A program made the translations under genes and the position numbers. Shown in pieces: positions 27,265 to 36,941 of a stretch of 60,380 nt of DNA. Each line of letters starts with the position of its first letter. Positions within the stretch are counted from its first letter, which is position 1. The notes under the pieces are model-generated. The model made no database searches, had not been told where the DNA came from, and saw only the letters and a list, made by a program, of their open reading frames with translations. Source of the DNA: Niabella sp. (GTDB lineage Bacteria; Bacteroidota; Bacteroidia; Chitinophagales; Chitinophagaceae); assembly GCF_030150205.1 (NCBI RefSeq), contig NZ_JASLGT010000031.1:1-60380 (forward strand), read 5' to 3'.

Positions 27265-30200
27265 ATGCAGCAAATCTGCTCAAAATGTAGCCTGCTTATC
27301 CTGCTTTTTTTATTTGCCTTGCCGGGGTTGGCACAGGTAAGGACGGTGACCGGCCTGGTGCGCGATGAAACAACCGGCACTGCACTGGCCGGGGCCACCA
27401 TTGCTATTAAAGGCAAAACCACTACAGTGGTTGCGAATGATGAAGGCGCTTTCTCGATTACTGCCGGAACAGGTGATGTGCTCCTGGTATCGTATACGGG
27501 CTACGATTCCAAACAGGTTACATTGGGCGGCCAAACAACGATTTCCATCACCTTATCGGCCCAAAACAGTTCCAAAATGGATGAAGTCATTGTGGTTGGT
27601 TATGGCACACAAAAAAGAAGGGATTTTAACGGAGCTGCGTCAAAAGTAAATCCGCTGGCACTTGAGCACAATCCCAGTACCAATGTTGCCACAGCATTGC
27701 AGGGCACGGTGCCGGGGCTGCTGGTACAGCAAACAACCGGACAACCGGGCTCCTCACCAAGGATCGTTTTTAGAGGCGGAACCGGTTTTGACGGAACCGG
27801 TGATCCGCTGGTAGTGGTAGACGGTGTGGTGCTACCCAGTCTGTACGGGTTAGATATGAATGATATAGAATCGATGGACGTATTGAAAGATGCCGCTTCC
27901 ACAGCTATATACGGAGCGCGCGCCGCTAACGGCGTGGTACTGATTACCACAAAAAAGGGCAAGAAGGGAAGAACCCAGGCGCAATACTCCATCCGGCAAA
28001 CCATTAATGATCCCAGAAGTATTGCCGGCGATTATCTAAGTGCGGCAGATTATATCCGGATGAACCGGCAGGGATTGCGCGCCCGGTATATAGCAGATTC
28101 ATTGACCGGTACGGGCGTTACCGGGGATAAGGGCCAGCTTACGGGTGCATGGGGTTGGGCGCTTGGTGCTGCCAATACGTCGCCTGTAGGCCTTTATACC
28201 ACCCAGCTGGTTACCAATGCGAACCGGAAATACCTTACGGATCCTAACTGGAAATTGCTGGTTGACCGGAACCCGTTTTCACCAGCAGTAATGGACAGTA
28301 TTTTATACCGTGAAATAGCTACACAGGAGCGCGAGGCCATGCTGATGCAGCGCACCAATACCACTGAACATTCCCTGGGCTTTTCGGGGGGGAATGATCA
28401 GGGAGCGTTTGCACTCAACCTGAATGCGGTTAAGGACAATGGGGTGATCATCGGATCATGGCTGAAACGGATCAACATGAACTTTAATGGTTCGCTGAAT
28501 ATTGGCAAGAACCTGAAAGTGGCGTTAAATACATCTGCGTATAATATTGACCAGGGAGTACCTTATTCAGAACCGGGCGTTGCTGGCTCCACCGGTGCTA
28601 CCGGGGGGCTGATGCAACGCTTTTTAGGGGTGGCACCAACCGTGCGTTATTATAACGATACTTCGGGTGTGATACTGCCGGGTCCCAACGACGTTTCATT
28701 AGGTAATCCGCAATACTGGGGCAATTTATATATTAACAGTACCAACCAGCAACGGTTTATGGGAAGCCTGAATATTGAATATACCCTGCTTCCGTTCCTG
28801 AAATTTGTTGCCAACGGATCGGGCTATATGCTTTACCAGAATAATAATTATTTTACCAAGGCATACCAGCAGGGAAACGGTGGTTCGCTGAACACGACCC
28901 GGTCGGCCTCCTTCAGCAATTACCGGGATATCCAGTATACCTATAACGCCTTTTTACAGTTCGATAAAAACATCAACAATCACAATATCAGCTTTATGGC
29001 AGGCGGGGAGTTTTCGGATTACAAACGTTATACCTTCTCCGGTTCGGCGTCGGGCGCGCCCACGGATATCATCCCCTGGCTTACAGCCGCTACGCCGCCG
29101 GCAGTGGTGAATGGTGTAATTGTAAACCCTTCGGTAGCCTCCTCTAATTTTCCTTCCTGGGAGCGGCTGGCTTCTGCCATTGGTAAACTGAACTACGCTT
29201 ACCGGGGCAAATATTTCTTTACGGGTATCCTTCGCTTAGACGGATCGAGCCGGCTTGATCCGGTAAACTATTACGGCCTGTTTCCCGGAGCCTCGGCCGG
29301 ATGGAACCTGCATAACGAAGACTTTTATAAAAACAGCAAACTGTCAAAATATATCAGTACGGTAAAACCCCGCATCAGCTACGGCGAAAACGGGAACCTG
29401 CAATATTTTGGTACCAATTATTTTCCTACGGCACAGGTGTACGCCAATGCAGGCGTTTACAACGGTCTCGGAGGCACCTACGCACCAAGTTATATCAACC
29501 CGGATCTGAGATGGGAGCGGACCAATTCGCTGAACTTTGGTGCAGACCTCGGCTTCTTCAGGGATCGCATTACCGTTATCGGCGATTATTTTATCCGGAA
29601 TGTGTTTGACAAGCTGGCCAGTTTGCCTATTTCAGCGCAGACCGGTTTTACAAGTTATACGACCAACTTATCACAATTACAGAACAGGGGCTGGGAGTTT
29701 TCCCTGAATGCAAAAGTAATCGTTCCGGAAAAAGAAAGTGGGTTCAGCCTTGATGTTGGTGCTACGTATTCAACCGTTAAAAGCTATGCGGTTAAACTTC
29801 CTTACAACGGCCTTCCCGGAAACCGGCAGGGTACCATCCAGGTATGGGATCCGGCCAATCCCGGCCAGTTAATGCAGGTAAATGGTTTGATCGAAGGACA
29901 GCGTGTGGGATATGATGAAGTATGGGCACCCAAATGGTCCGGTATTTACACTACGCAGGATATGCTTACTGCAGACGCCAGCGTGTACAATGCCTTCCTC
30001 CCTTATACGGGCGACAACAAAAAATTTAAACAACTGGGCGACGCCCGCTGGTACCAGGTAAATAAAAACGATACCATCGATTCGAGGCAGTATGTTTTTG
30101 TGGGCCGCACCACTCCAAAAGCATCGGGCAGCTTCTTTTTAAATGCCGGCTTTAAAGGGTTCCGTCTATACACGGCATTTGATTACGCGTACGGCTTTGT

Positions 30201-30621
30201 GATCCTGAACAATAATAAGCTGAGAGGCTTAAGCCAGGTACAGGGTTCGCAAAACAGCACAAAAGAGGTACTGGATACATGGACACCCGATCATCCGGAT
30301 GCATCGCTGCCCATGTTTTATTGGGCCAACCAGGGCCGGAATTTTGCTACCGACGCATCGGGCAATAATCCCCCGGCCAATCTTTGGGAAAAAGGCGATT
30401 ACCTGATGTTAAGAGAAATGACGTTGAGCTACAGCCTTACCCGGGAACTGCTGGCAACCCTTCTCAAAAATAAAATAAAGGGACTTAACTTATCCGTAAC
30501 GGGTTCTAACCTGGTGTACCTCACAAAGTACAGTGGAATTTTCCCGGAGGTAGGTGGGTTTGACAATGGCCGTTATCCATTGCCCAGGCGCCTGACATTT
30601 GGAGCACAGATCACTTTTTAA
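27265..30621 (+). CDS. SusC/RagA-family TonB-linked outer-membrane transporter
   Basis: 1118 residues from ATG at 27265 (a TTG lies three codons upstream). It has a signal peptide, then a carboxypeptidase-D-regulatory-like domain (TVTGLVRDETTGTALAGATI, residues about 22-105), then the plug domain starting with MDEVIVVGYGTQKRR and including DVLKDAASTAIYGARAANGV. The rest is the 22-stranded barrel, ending in QITF. It imports oligosaccharides or glycan pieces across the outer membrane in an energy-dependent way with the lipoprotein SusD encoded 21 bases downstream. Its neighbours (sialidase, lyase, epimerase, hexosaminidase) point to sialylated glycans as substrate. Confidence 0.95.
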   Translation: MQQICSKCSLLILLFLFALPGLAQVRTVTGLVRDETTGTALAGATIAIKGKTTTVVANDEGAFSITAGTGDVLLVSYTGYDSKQVTLGGQTTISITLSAQNSSKMDEVIVVGYGTQKRRDFNGAASKVNPLALEHNPSTNVATALQGTVPGLLVQQTTGQPGSSPRIVFRGGTGFDGTGDPLVVVDGVVLPSLYGLDMNDIESMDVLKDAASTAIYGARAANGVVLITTKKGKKGRTQAQYSIRQTINDPRSIAGDYLSAADYIRMNRQGLRARYIADSLTGTGVTGDKGQLTGAWGWALGAANTSPVGLYTTQLVTNANRKYLTDPNWKLLVDRNPFSPAVMDSILYREIATQEREAMLMQRTNTTEHSLGFSGGNDQGAFALNLNAVKDNGVIIGSWLKRINMNFNGSLNIGKNLKVALNTSAYNIDQGVPYSEPGVAGSTGATGGLMQRFLGVAPTVRYYNDTSGVILPGPNDVSLGNPQYWGNLYINSTNQQRFMGSLNIEYTLLPFLKFVANGSGYMLYQNNNYFTKAYQQGNGGSLNTTRSASFSNYRDIQYTYNAFLQFDKNINNHNISFMAGGEFSDYKRYTFSGSASGAPTDIIPWLTAATPPAVVNGVIVNPSVASSNFPSWERLASAIGKLNYAYRGKYFFTGILRLDGSSRLDPVNYYGLFPGASAGWNLHNEDFYKNSKLSKYISTVKPRISYGENGNLQYFGTNYFPTAQVYANAGVYNGLGGTYAPSYINPDLRWERTNSLNFGADLGFFRDRITVIGDYFIRNVFDKLASLPISAQTGFTSYTTNLSQLQNRGWEFSLNAKVIVPEKESGFSLDVGATYSTVKSYAVKLPYNGLPGNRQGTIQVWDPANPGQLMQVNGLIEGQRVGYDEVWAPKWSGIYTTQDMLTADASVYNAFLPYTGDNKKFKQLGDARWYQVNKNDTIDSRQYVFVGRTTPKASGSFFLNAGFKGFRLYTAFDYAYGFVILNNNKLRGLSQVQGSQNSTKEVLDTWTPDHPDASLPMFYWANQGRNFATDASGNNPPANLWEKGDYLMLREMTLSYSLTRELLATLLKNKIKGLNLSVTGSNLVYLTKYSGIFPEVGGFDNGRYPLPRRLTFGAQITF

Positions 30622-30642
30622 CTACATATAAACTTTACCATA

Positions 30643-32169
30643 ATGAGATCGAATCAATTCTCTTTCATAATTGGCTTGGCTGGGATTACCCTAACCGCCC
30701 TATCGTGCAGGCAGCAGCTCAACGAAGTGATACCGCAGGACCGTATCAGTAAATCACTGGCACTAACGGATGCCGGAGCCACGCAAACCCTGTATGCCGG
30801 AGCCTATGCGTTGTTCCGTTCCAACGTGGGTACGTTTTTTAACCTGGGCGAAATGCGTTCGGATATATGGGCCGATGGTATTTTTACAGAATCAGTAGAT
30901 GGAACCGCTCAGCAACTATATACGCATAATATCAGCGCGCTGAATGTACCGTATGCGAACTGGGGCGGCTTTTACAACCTGATCTATAATATTAATAATG
31001 TTATAGACGTGCTTCCCAAAAGTCCGGTGGATGCGGTTACCAGCCAGCGGGAACTGGCCGAGATGTACGGCCTGCGGGCATATATCTATTATACGATGCT
31101 GAAAACATGGGGTGGTGTACCGGTTTCTACTGCGCCGGTTGTGACCATTAACAACGCAGCAGAAACCTATAAGGCCAGGAGCACGCCGGATTCGGTAATG
31201 CTGCAGATTAAAAGTGATATCGAAAAATCGCTGCAATTATTTGGAAGCAGCAATACCTTTTCCGCCGGCAACCGCGTTTTCTGGAACCGCGTGGCATCAC
31301 TGGCATTAAAAGGAGATGTGTACCTGTGGTCCGGTACCCACCTGGGCGGCGGCAACGCAGATTTTACTACAGCCAAAACCGCGTTGCAGGAAATCATGAG
31401 CCTGCAGGGCAGTACCTTAAAATTACAAGCCAATTATGCCGATGTTTTTGACCCTACAAAAAAGAGCAATAACCCGGAAATCATTTTTGCGGTGAATTAT
31501 GAACTGGGGCAGGCCACGCAGGGTACTTTTGGTAACTTTCTGGTAAACAATATCCAGGCTTCCGGCCTTTCCTTTGCCAAAGCCGCTACCCCCACGGTTT
31601 CATCCGTGTATCCGTATGTAGGGGGCGCCAACCGGGTGGGTATGTCTCAGGCAACCATCGATAAGCTAACGGCCAATGCCGCAGACCAGCGCATTCCCTA
31701 TTCCTTCAAAGTGATGTATGCGGCCGCTGCACCCTTTGCCACAAGGGGGGTGATGCTGACCAAGTTTATTGGTACCACTTCCGGTACAACGCAGGTGTAT
31801 AATAATGATTATCCCATCTTCCGCTATGCCGACATATTACTGCTGATGGCCGAGGCAAAAACCAAATTGGGTGAAGATCCGTCTTCAGAGATCAACCAGA
31901 TCCGGACCAGGGCCTACGGCGCGGCGGCACCGGTTTTTAGCAACGGATCCGTTTCCGATAATATGAACGCCATTCTGGAAGAATACCTGCGGGAATATAT
32001 TAGTGAAGGTAAACGCTGGTGGGCCTTAAGAAGGGCCGGCGATACCTATGTGTACGCCGCTATTAAACCGGCGTATCTTTCTCCATCCACGGTGGCCAAA
32101 TTATTGCTGCCCATTTCTCAATCGATGATGAATAACGACCCCCTGTTAAATCAAACACCAGGGTACTAA
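30643..32169 (+). CDS. SusD/RagB-family glycan-binding lipoprotein
   Basis: 508 residues with lipoprotein signal (GITLTALSCRQ, lipidated Cys). The N-terminal helical TPR-like part includes YGLRAYIYYTMLKTWGGVP, and the C-terminal SusD domain has the ILEEYLREYISEGKRWWALRR motif typical of the family. It covers the extracellular mouth of the SusC barrel and captures glycans. The pair is the first part of the sialic acid operon. Substrate identity is inferred from the genes behind it. Confidence 0.95.
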   Translation: MRSNQFSFIIGLAGITLTALSCRQQLNEVIPQDRISKSLALTDAGATQTLYAGAYALFRSNVGTFFNLGEMRSDIWADGIFTESVDGTAQQLYTHNISALNVPYANWGGFYNLIYNINNVIDVLPKSPVDAVTSQRELAEMYGLRAYIYYTMLKTWGGVPVSTAPVVTINNAAETYKARSTPDSVMLQIKSDIEKSLQLFGSSNTFSAGNRVFWNRVASLALKGDVYLWSGTHLGGGNADFTTAKTALQEIMSLQGSTLKLQANYADVFDPTKKSNNPEIIFAVNYELGQATQGTFGNFLVNNIQASGLSFAKAATPTVSSVYPYVGGANRVGMSQATIDKLTANAADQRIPYSFKVMYAAAAPFATRGVMLTKFIGTTSGTTQVYNNDYPIFRYADILLLMAEAKTKLGEDPSSEINQIRTRAYGAAAPVFSNGSVSDNMNAILEEYLREYISEGKRWWALRRAGDTYVYAAIKPAYLSPSTVAKLLLPISQSMMNNDPLLNQTPGY

Positions 32170-32247
32170 TCCATTCGCAGGGCAATAACAGCTGGCAGCC
32201 CGTGAGTATGAAAAAAATGTTTTCATCCAACAGTATATCTGAAATTT

Positions 32248-33180
32248 ATGATTTATAAAAAACTGACCGGCCTCATTGCCGCACCTTTTACACCGATGCA
32301 TCCGGATGGCCGCCTTAACCTGGAAATGATCCCCGCGTACTACCGCTTTTTAAAACACAACAACGTGATCGGTGCTTTTATCAATGGATCTACAGGTGAG
32401 GGGGCTTCTCAAACGAAGGAAGAAAAAAAGAGGGTAGCCGAGGCCTGGGGTGAAGCTACCCGTGGTGATGATGCGTTTAAGGTCATCAATCTTGTAGGCG
32501 GTACTTCACTGCGCGACTGTGTGGAAATGGCCGAACATACCGCCCATGTTGGGTTGTACGCGGTTTCCTTTACGGCTCCCTATTATTTTAAGCCCTTTAC
32601 GGCGGCCGCCCTTGCCGAATGTTGCAGGGAGGTTGCTGCAGCGGCACCCCAGACGGCCTTTTATTATTACCACATCCCGGTGCTGACCGGCTGCCCGGTC
32701 AGCATGTATGATCTGCTAAAGGCAGTCGACGGCTCCATTCCAAACTTTGCCGGTATTAAATACACGCATGAAGACTTTATGGATTTTCTTTCCTGTATGT
32801 ATGTAGACGGCGGCCGGTATGATATGCTTTGGGGGCGTGACGAAAACATGCTTTCCGCATTGGCCTTGGGAAGTTTTGGCGCTGTGGGCAGCACATACAA
32901 TTATGCTGCACCTTTGTATCATGCATTGATCGATGCGTTTAAGGAAGGAGCATTGCAAACGGCAAAAGATCTTCAGTACCGGTCTGTCGAAATGATCCGG
33001 CTCCTGGGCAAATACGGCGGCATCGCTACCGGGAAGGCCTATATGAAGCTGGTGGGTATGGATTGCGGCGCATTCCGGTTGCCGGTACTGAATTTGAATG
33101 CTGCGGCGTTTGAGGCCTTTAAACAGGAAGTGGCCGGCATCGGGTTTGAATCATTCCGTTCCCGGCAGCCGGTAGATTGA
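32248..33180 (+). CDS. nanA: N-acetylneuraminate lyase (DapA/NanA family)
   Basis: 310 residues, the usual length. Family motifs are INGSTGEGASQTKEEKK (GSTGE loop binding the keto acid carboxylate), FYYYHIPVLTG with the catalytic Tyr, and FAGIKYTHEDF with the Schiff-base Lys. The spacing agrees with sialate lyase rather than dihydrodipicolinate synthase, and context supports it. The enzyme cleaves N-acetylneuraminate to N-acetylmannosamine and pyruvate in the cytosol. The gene follows susD after 78 bases and precedes the mutarotase after 13. Confidence 0.93.
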   Translation: MIYKKLTGLIAAPFTPMHPDGRLNLEMIPAYYRFLKHNNVIGAFINGSTGEGASQTKEEKKRVAEAWGEATRGDDAFKVINLVGGTSLRDCVEMAEHTAHVGLYAVSFTAPYYFKPFTAAALAECCREVAAAAPQTAFYYYHIPVLTGCPVSMYDLLKAVDGSIPNFAGIKYTHEDFMDFLSCMYVDGGRYDMLWGRDENMLSALALGSFGAVGSTYNYAAPLYHALIDAFKEGALQTAKDLQYRSVEMIRLLGKYGGIATGKAYMKLVGMDCGAFRLPVLNLNAAAFEAFKQEVAGIGFESFRSRQPVD

Positions 33181-33193
33181 ATCCGTTCAGGAC

Positions 33194-34339
33194 ATGTGTA
33201 TAAAATTCCGATATCTGTATTATTTTCTATTCATTATGAGCATGCAATGGGTGGCCTGTCATCCCCCGCACAACCACAAAACGGTATTTCAATGGAAACA
33301 GTTTGCCGTACTTCCCTCTTCAGAGGGGACTGCTTCGTTGGGATATGCCGGCCCGGTTACGGGCATCCAGGGCAACCGGTTATTGATCGGAGGCGGTGCC
33401 AATTTCCCGGGCGGCATGCCCTGGACGGGAGGTAAAAAACAATATTACAGCCAGGCCTATGTTACTGATATCAACGAAAAAGTGCCTATCTTCAGGACGT
33501 TCAGCCTGCCTTATGCGGTTGCTTACAGCGCCAATTGCAATACGCCCTCCGGTATTATTTGTGCAGGCGGCGAAACGGATAAAGGCCCGCTCAGCCAGGT
33601 GCTGCGTACTCAATTTGATAAAGACGTTCCCGTATGTACCGCATTGCCGGCGTTGCCGCTGGCGCTTACCAATGCCGCCGCTACAGCAGTCGGAAACCAT
33701 ATTTACGTGGCAGGCGGGGAAACCGGAAACGCTGTGTCTTCCCGGTTTTTCAGGCTGGATCTGGAAGATACCCTCAAAGGCTGGCAGGCACTGCCGGATA
33801 TTCCGCACCCGGCATCGCACGCCGTACTGGTAGCGCTGCCGGAGGATGGGAAAATCTTCCTGGCCGGCGGCAGAAGGAAAATGCAAAACGGCATCAGCAC
33901 CCTTTATAAGGACCTGTTTGAATATGATATCGCTGGCGGGCGCTGGACGGCAAAGAAAAACCTGCCCTATGCCTTAAGCGCCGGAACCGGTGCCGTTATT
34001 AAAAACCGGTATATTGCGTTATTTGGCGGGGATAAAGGCACCGTTTTTCACAAAACAGAATTATTGATCAGTGCTATAGAACAAGAGCAGGACCCGGCAA
34101 CCAAACAGGCATTGATCAAAGAGAAGAACCGGGTGCAGGAAACCCACCCGGGCTTTAGTAATGAAATCCTGCTGTATGATATTAAAGACGACCGGTGGGC
34201 GGCTGCCGGAAGCATTCCGGGTAATATACCGGTAACTACAACCGCGGTAAAGAGCGGCAACCGGGTATGGCTTCCTTCCGGAGAAATAAAAGCCGGCGTG
34301 CGCAGTCCGTTCATTCTTGAAGCAACCATCCGAAAATGA
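33194..34339 (+). CDS. Kelch-type sialic acid mutarotase (NanM-like, cyclically permuted)
   Basis: 381 residues with an N-terminal export signal (YYFLFIMSMQWVACH), including a Cys that could make it a lipoprotein. Kelch repeats are visible: RLLIGGGANFPGGMPW, IICAGGETDKGPL, IYVAGGETGNAVSS, IFLAGGRRKMQNG and ALFGGDKGTVF. This matches the cyclically permuted mutarotase family that includes NanM relatives, which convert alpha- to beta-N-acetylneuraminate released by sialidases. It is periplasmic and overlaps the transporter gene by 4 bases (ATGA), so the two are translationally coupled. Confidence 0.88.
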   Translation: MCIKFRYLYYFLFIMSMQWVACHPPHNHKTVFQWKQFAVLPSSEGTASLGYAGPVTGIQGNRLLIGGGANFPGGMPWTGGKKQYYSQAYVTDINEKVPIFRTFSLPYAVAYSANCNTPSGIICAGGETDKGPLSQVLRTQFDKDVPVCTALPALPLALTNAAATAVGNHIYVAGGETGNAVSSRFFRLDLEDTLKGWQALPDIPHPASHAVLVALPEDGKIFLAGGRRKMQNGISTLYKDLFEYDIAGGRWTAKKNLPYALSAGTGAVIKNRYIALFGGDKGTVFHKTELLISAIEQEQDPATKQALIKEKNRVQETHPGFSNEILLYDIKDDRWAAAGSIPGNIPVTTTAVKSGNRVWLPSGEIKAGVRSPFILEATIRK

Positions 34340-35586
34340 TGACAACAAATACAACAGCTCCCAACAAACGGTCTGCATCCTATGCATGGGTGGTAGTGGC
34401 GCTTTTATGGGGCGTAGCCTTGCTTAATTATATGGACCGGCAAATGCTGAGTACAATGCGGGAGGCGATGCAGGGCGATATAGCGGAGCTGCAATCCGCC
34501 CGGAGCTTTGGGTTCCTGATGGCGATCTTCCTGTATATCTATGGGTTTACCAGTCCGGTAGCCGGCGCTGTTGCCGACCGTATCAGCCGCAAATGGCTGA
34601 TCGTGGGCAGCCTGCTGGTATGGTCTGCCGTTACCTATGGAATGGGAATGACGACCAGCTTTAACCAGCTGCTTTGGCTACGGGCCCTGATGGGCGTTAG
34701 CGAGGCATTATACCTGCCGGCGGGCCTTGCCCTTATCACCGATTATCATACCGGTAGAACCCGGTCGCTGGCCATAGGCATTCATATGACTGGCTTGTAT
34801 GCGGGCCAGGCGCTGGGCGGATTTGGGGCTACAGTGGCCGCCACGTATTCCTGGCACACAGCATTTCACTGGTTTGGCATCACCGGTATTGTATACGCAT
34901 TTGTGCTGATGCTGTTTTTAAAAGATTCAGGAAAAAATGTAGCGCCGGTGGCAGCAAAACCGGAAAAAATACCCCTGGTTAACGGCCTGGTATCGCTTTT
35001 TTCCACAATGGCCTTTTGGGTGATCCTGTTTTGCTTTGCGGCGCCAAGCCTTCCGGGATGGGCCACAAAGAACTGGCTGCCCACCTTATTTGCAGAGGCA
35101 CTTCATGTGCCCATGGCACAGGCTGGCCCGATGTCGACCATTACCATTGCCGCATCTTCCTTTGCCGGTGTGCTCTTAGGGGGCATCCTTTCCGACCGCT
35201 GGGTGCAAAAGAACCTCCGCGGGCGTGTGTATACCAGTGCCATCGGGTTGGGGCTTACCATACCGGCATTGCTGTTTTTAGGCATGGGGCAAAGCCTGGT
35301 TACCGTGCTGGGCGCGGCTATTTGTTTTGGAGTGGGGTTTGGAATCTTCGATGCCAACAATATGCCGATACTCTGTCAGTTTGTGCCGTCAAAACTCCGG
35401 GCTACCGCCTATGGGTTTATGAACATGACGGGGGTGTTTGCCGGAGCGGCTGTAACACAACTGCTGGGACGGTTTACCGATAACGGAACATTGGGTTCGG
35501 GGTTCGCCGTGCTGGGCGGCATCGTATTGATGGCCGTGCTGATGCAGTTATGGCTGTTAAAACCACGGGTTCAAAACGTAGCATAA
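34336..35586 (+). CDS. nanT: MFS transporter, probable sialic acid importer (NanT-like)
   Basis: 416 residues with about 12 membrane segments. The first one ends in LLNYMDRQMLSTMREAM, the signature of the ACS/sialate-type major facilitator branch, with the loop GAVADRISRKWLIVG of the A-motif type. It carries no signal peptide. It lies in the centre of the nan operon, translationally coupled to the mutarotase gene, and would import sialic acid across the inner membrane for the lyase. The symbol is given by context and subfamily, since substrate cannot be read from sequence alone. Confidence 0.85.
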   Translation: MMTTNTTAPNKRSASYAWVVVALLWGVALLNYMDRQMLSTMREAMQGDIAELQSARSFGFLMAIFLYIYGFTSPVAGAVADRISRKWLIVGSLLVWSAVTYGMGMTTSFNQLLWLRALMGVSEALYLPAGLALITDYHTGRTRSLAIGIHMTGLYAGQALGGFGATVAATYSWHTAFHWFGITGIVYAFVLMLFLKDSGKNVAPVAAKPEKIPLVNGLVSLFSTMAFWVILFCFAAPSLPGWATKNWLPTLFAEALHVPMAQAGPMSTITIAASSFAGVLLGGILSDRWVQKNLRGRVYTSAIGLGLTIPALLFLGMGQSLVTVLGAAICFGVGFGIFDANNMPILCQFVPSKLRATAYGFMNMTGVFAGAAVTQLLGRFTDNGTLGSGFAVLGGIVLMAVLMQLWLLKPRVQNVA

Positions 35587-35598
35587 ATATCATATCAT

Positions 35599-36822
35599 AT
35601 GAAATGGAGATTCGTACGCAAAGCGGGTGCAGGACGCCACCCCATAAAACAAACAGGCCGGCGCCCGGCGGTTGTACCGGGTATATTCCTGCTGGTGTTG
35701 TTTACTTCCCTGCAAACAAACGCGCAAAAAGACGTGCCGGTTTTTGTATCGGGAAAGGAAGGCCATAAAAACTATCGCATTCCCGCCATCATCCGGCTGC
35801 CCACAGGCAGGTTGCTGGCTTTTGCAGAAGGCCGCGTACATAATGCCGGCGATTTTGGCGATATCAATATCGTATTAAAGACCAGTGTGGATAACGGGCG
35901 CAGCTGGAGCCCGCTTACCGTAGTGGCCGATGAAGGTACCCTGCAGGTTGGAAACCCGGCGCCTGTTGTAGACCTCACGGATCCAGCCTATCCTTCCGGG
36001 CGTATCTTTCTTTTCTACAACACCGGCAATAATCACGAAGGTGAAGTGCGTAAAGGGAACGGCCTGCGGGAGGTTTGGTATAAAACCTCTGCAGATGGCG
36101 GCCTTACCTGGGGTGCGGCAGTAAATATCACCCTGCAAACCCATCGCCCCAACCAGCCTTCCGTAAACCCGGCGTATCATTTTGCGGAAGATTGGAGAAG
36201 TTATGCCAATACACCCGGCCATGCCATGCAGTTTATGCAGGGTAAGTACCGGGGCCGCATGTATATAGCGGCCAATCATTCGGCGGGTAATCCAAAGGCG
36301 CATTTTAAGGATTACCGCGCCCATGGGTTTTATACCGATGATCATGGAAAAACCTTTCATCTCAGTGAAGATGTAGACCTTGAAGGCGGAAACGAAAATA
36401 TGGCAGCGGAAATCAGTAAAGGCCGGCTGATGCTGAACCTGCGGAATCAGCAGGGTCATATAAAGGCACGCTATACCGCAGTGAGCAAAGACGGCGGGGT
36501 AACCTGGACGAATGAACAATTTGACCGGAACCTGCCAGACCCGGTATGCCAGGGATCCCTGCTCACCATTGGTAAAAGCTGGGGCAGGCGCATACTGGCT
36601 TTTTGTAACAATGCAGATACACTGCAGCGCAATCACCTCACGTTGCGGATCAGCAAAAACAATGGTAAGAAATGGAAAAAGCAGGTGCCGGTTTATGCCC
36701 TGGATAAAAAGGGCGATGTGACGGGCTACTCGGATATCGTAAAAATAAGCCGCAGAAAGATCGGTGTGCTTTATGAGCGGAATAACTATACGGAAATTAT
36801 GTTCTCTGTGGTGCCATGGTAA
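35599..36822 (+). CDS. nanH: Exo-alpha-sialidase (neuraminidase, GH33)
   Basis: 407 residues with a signal peptide-like region (IFLLVLFTSLQTNAQK). The catalytic Arg lies in the FRIP-type motif NYRIPAIIRLPTGRLLAFAEGR (shortened here to YRIPAIIRLPTG). Asp-boxes of the six-bladed propeller are SVDNGRSW, SADGGLTW and SKDGGVTW, with a degenerate SKNNGKKW. The catalytic Asp is probably in EGRVHNAGDFGD, and the Tyr/Glu pair is in the later blades (GGNENMAAEI, VLYERNNYTE). The enzyme releases terminal sialic acids from glycans outside the cytosol. The gene starts 12 bases after the transporter. Confidence 0.95.
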   Translation: MKWRFVRKAGAGRHPIKQTGRRPAVVPGIFLLVLFTSLQTNAQKDVPVFVSGKEGHKNYRIPAIIRLPTGRLLAFAEGRVHNAGDFGDINIVLKTSVDNGRSWSPLTVVADEGTLQVGNPAPVVDLTDPAYPSGRIFLFYNTGNNHEGEVRKGNGLREVWYKTSADGGLTWGAAVNITLQTHRPNQPSVNPAYHFAEDWRSYANTPGHAMQFMQGKYRGRMYIAANHSAGNPKAHFKDYRAHGFYTDDHGKTFHLSEDVDLEGGNENMAAEISKGRLMLNLRNQQGHIKARYTAVSKDGGVTWTNEQFDRNLPDPVCQGSLLTIGKSWGRRILAFCNNADTLQRNHLTLRISKNNGKKWKKQVPVYALDKKGDVTGYSDIVKISRRKIGVLYERNNYTEIMFSVVPW

Positions 36823-36941
36823 CGCCCGTTAAAAGAGCCAACAATGGTCCGCTGGCCGGGCATCGTTTACAAGCGCCAACTGGTAAACAGGGCGGCATTG
36901 CCTGCAGGCACATTTCTTGAATCACTAAAAAAATAAAAGCT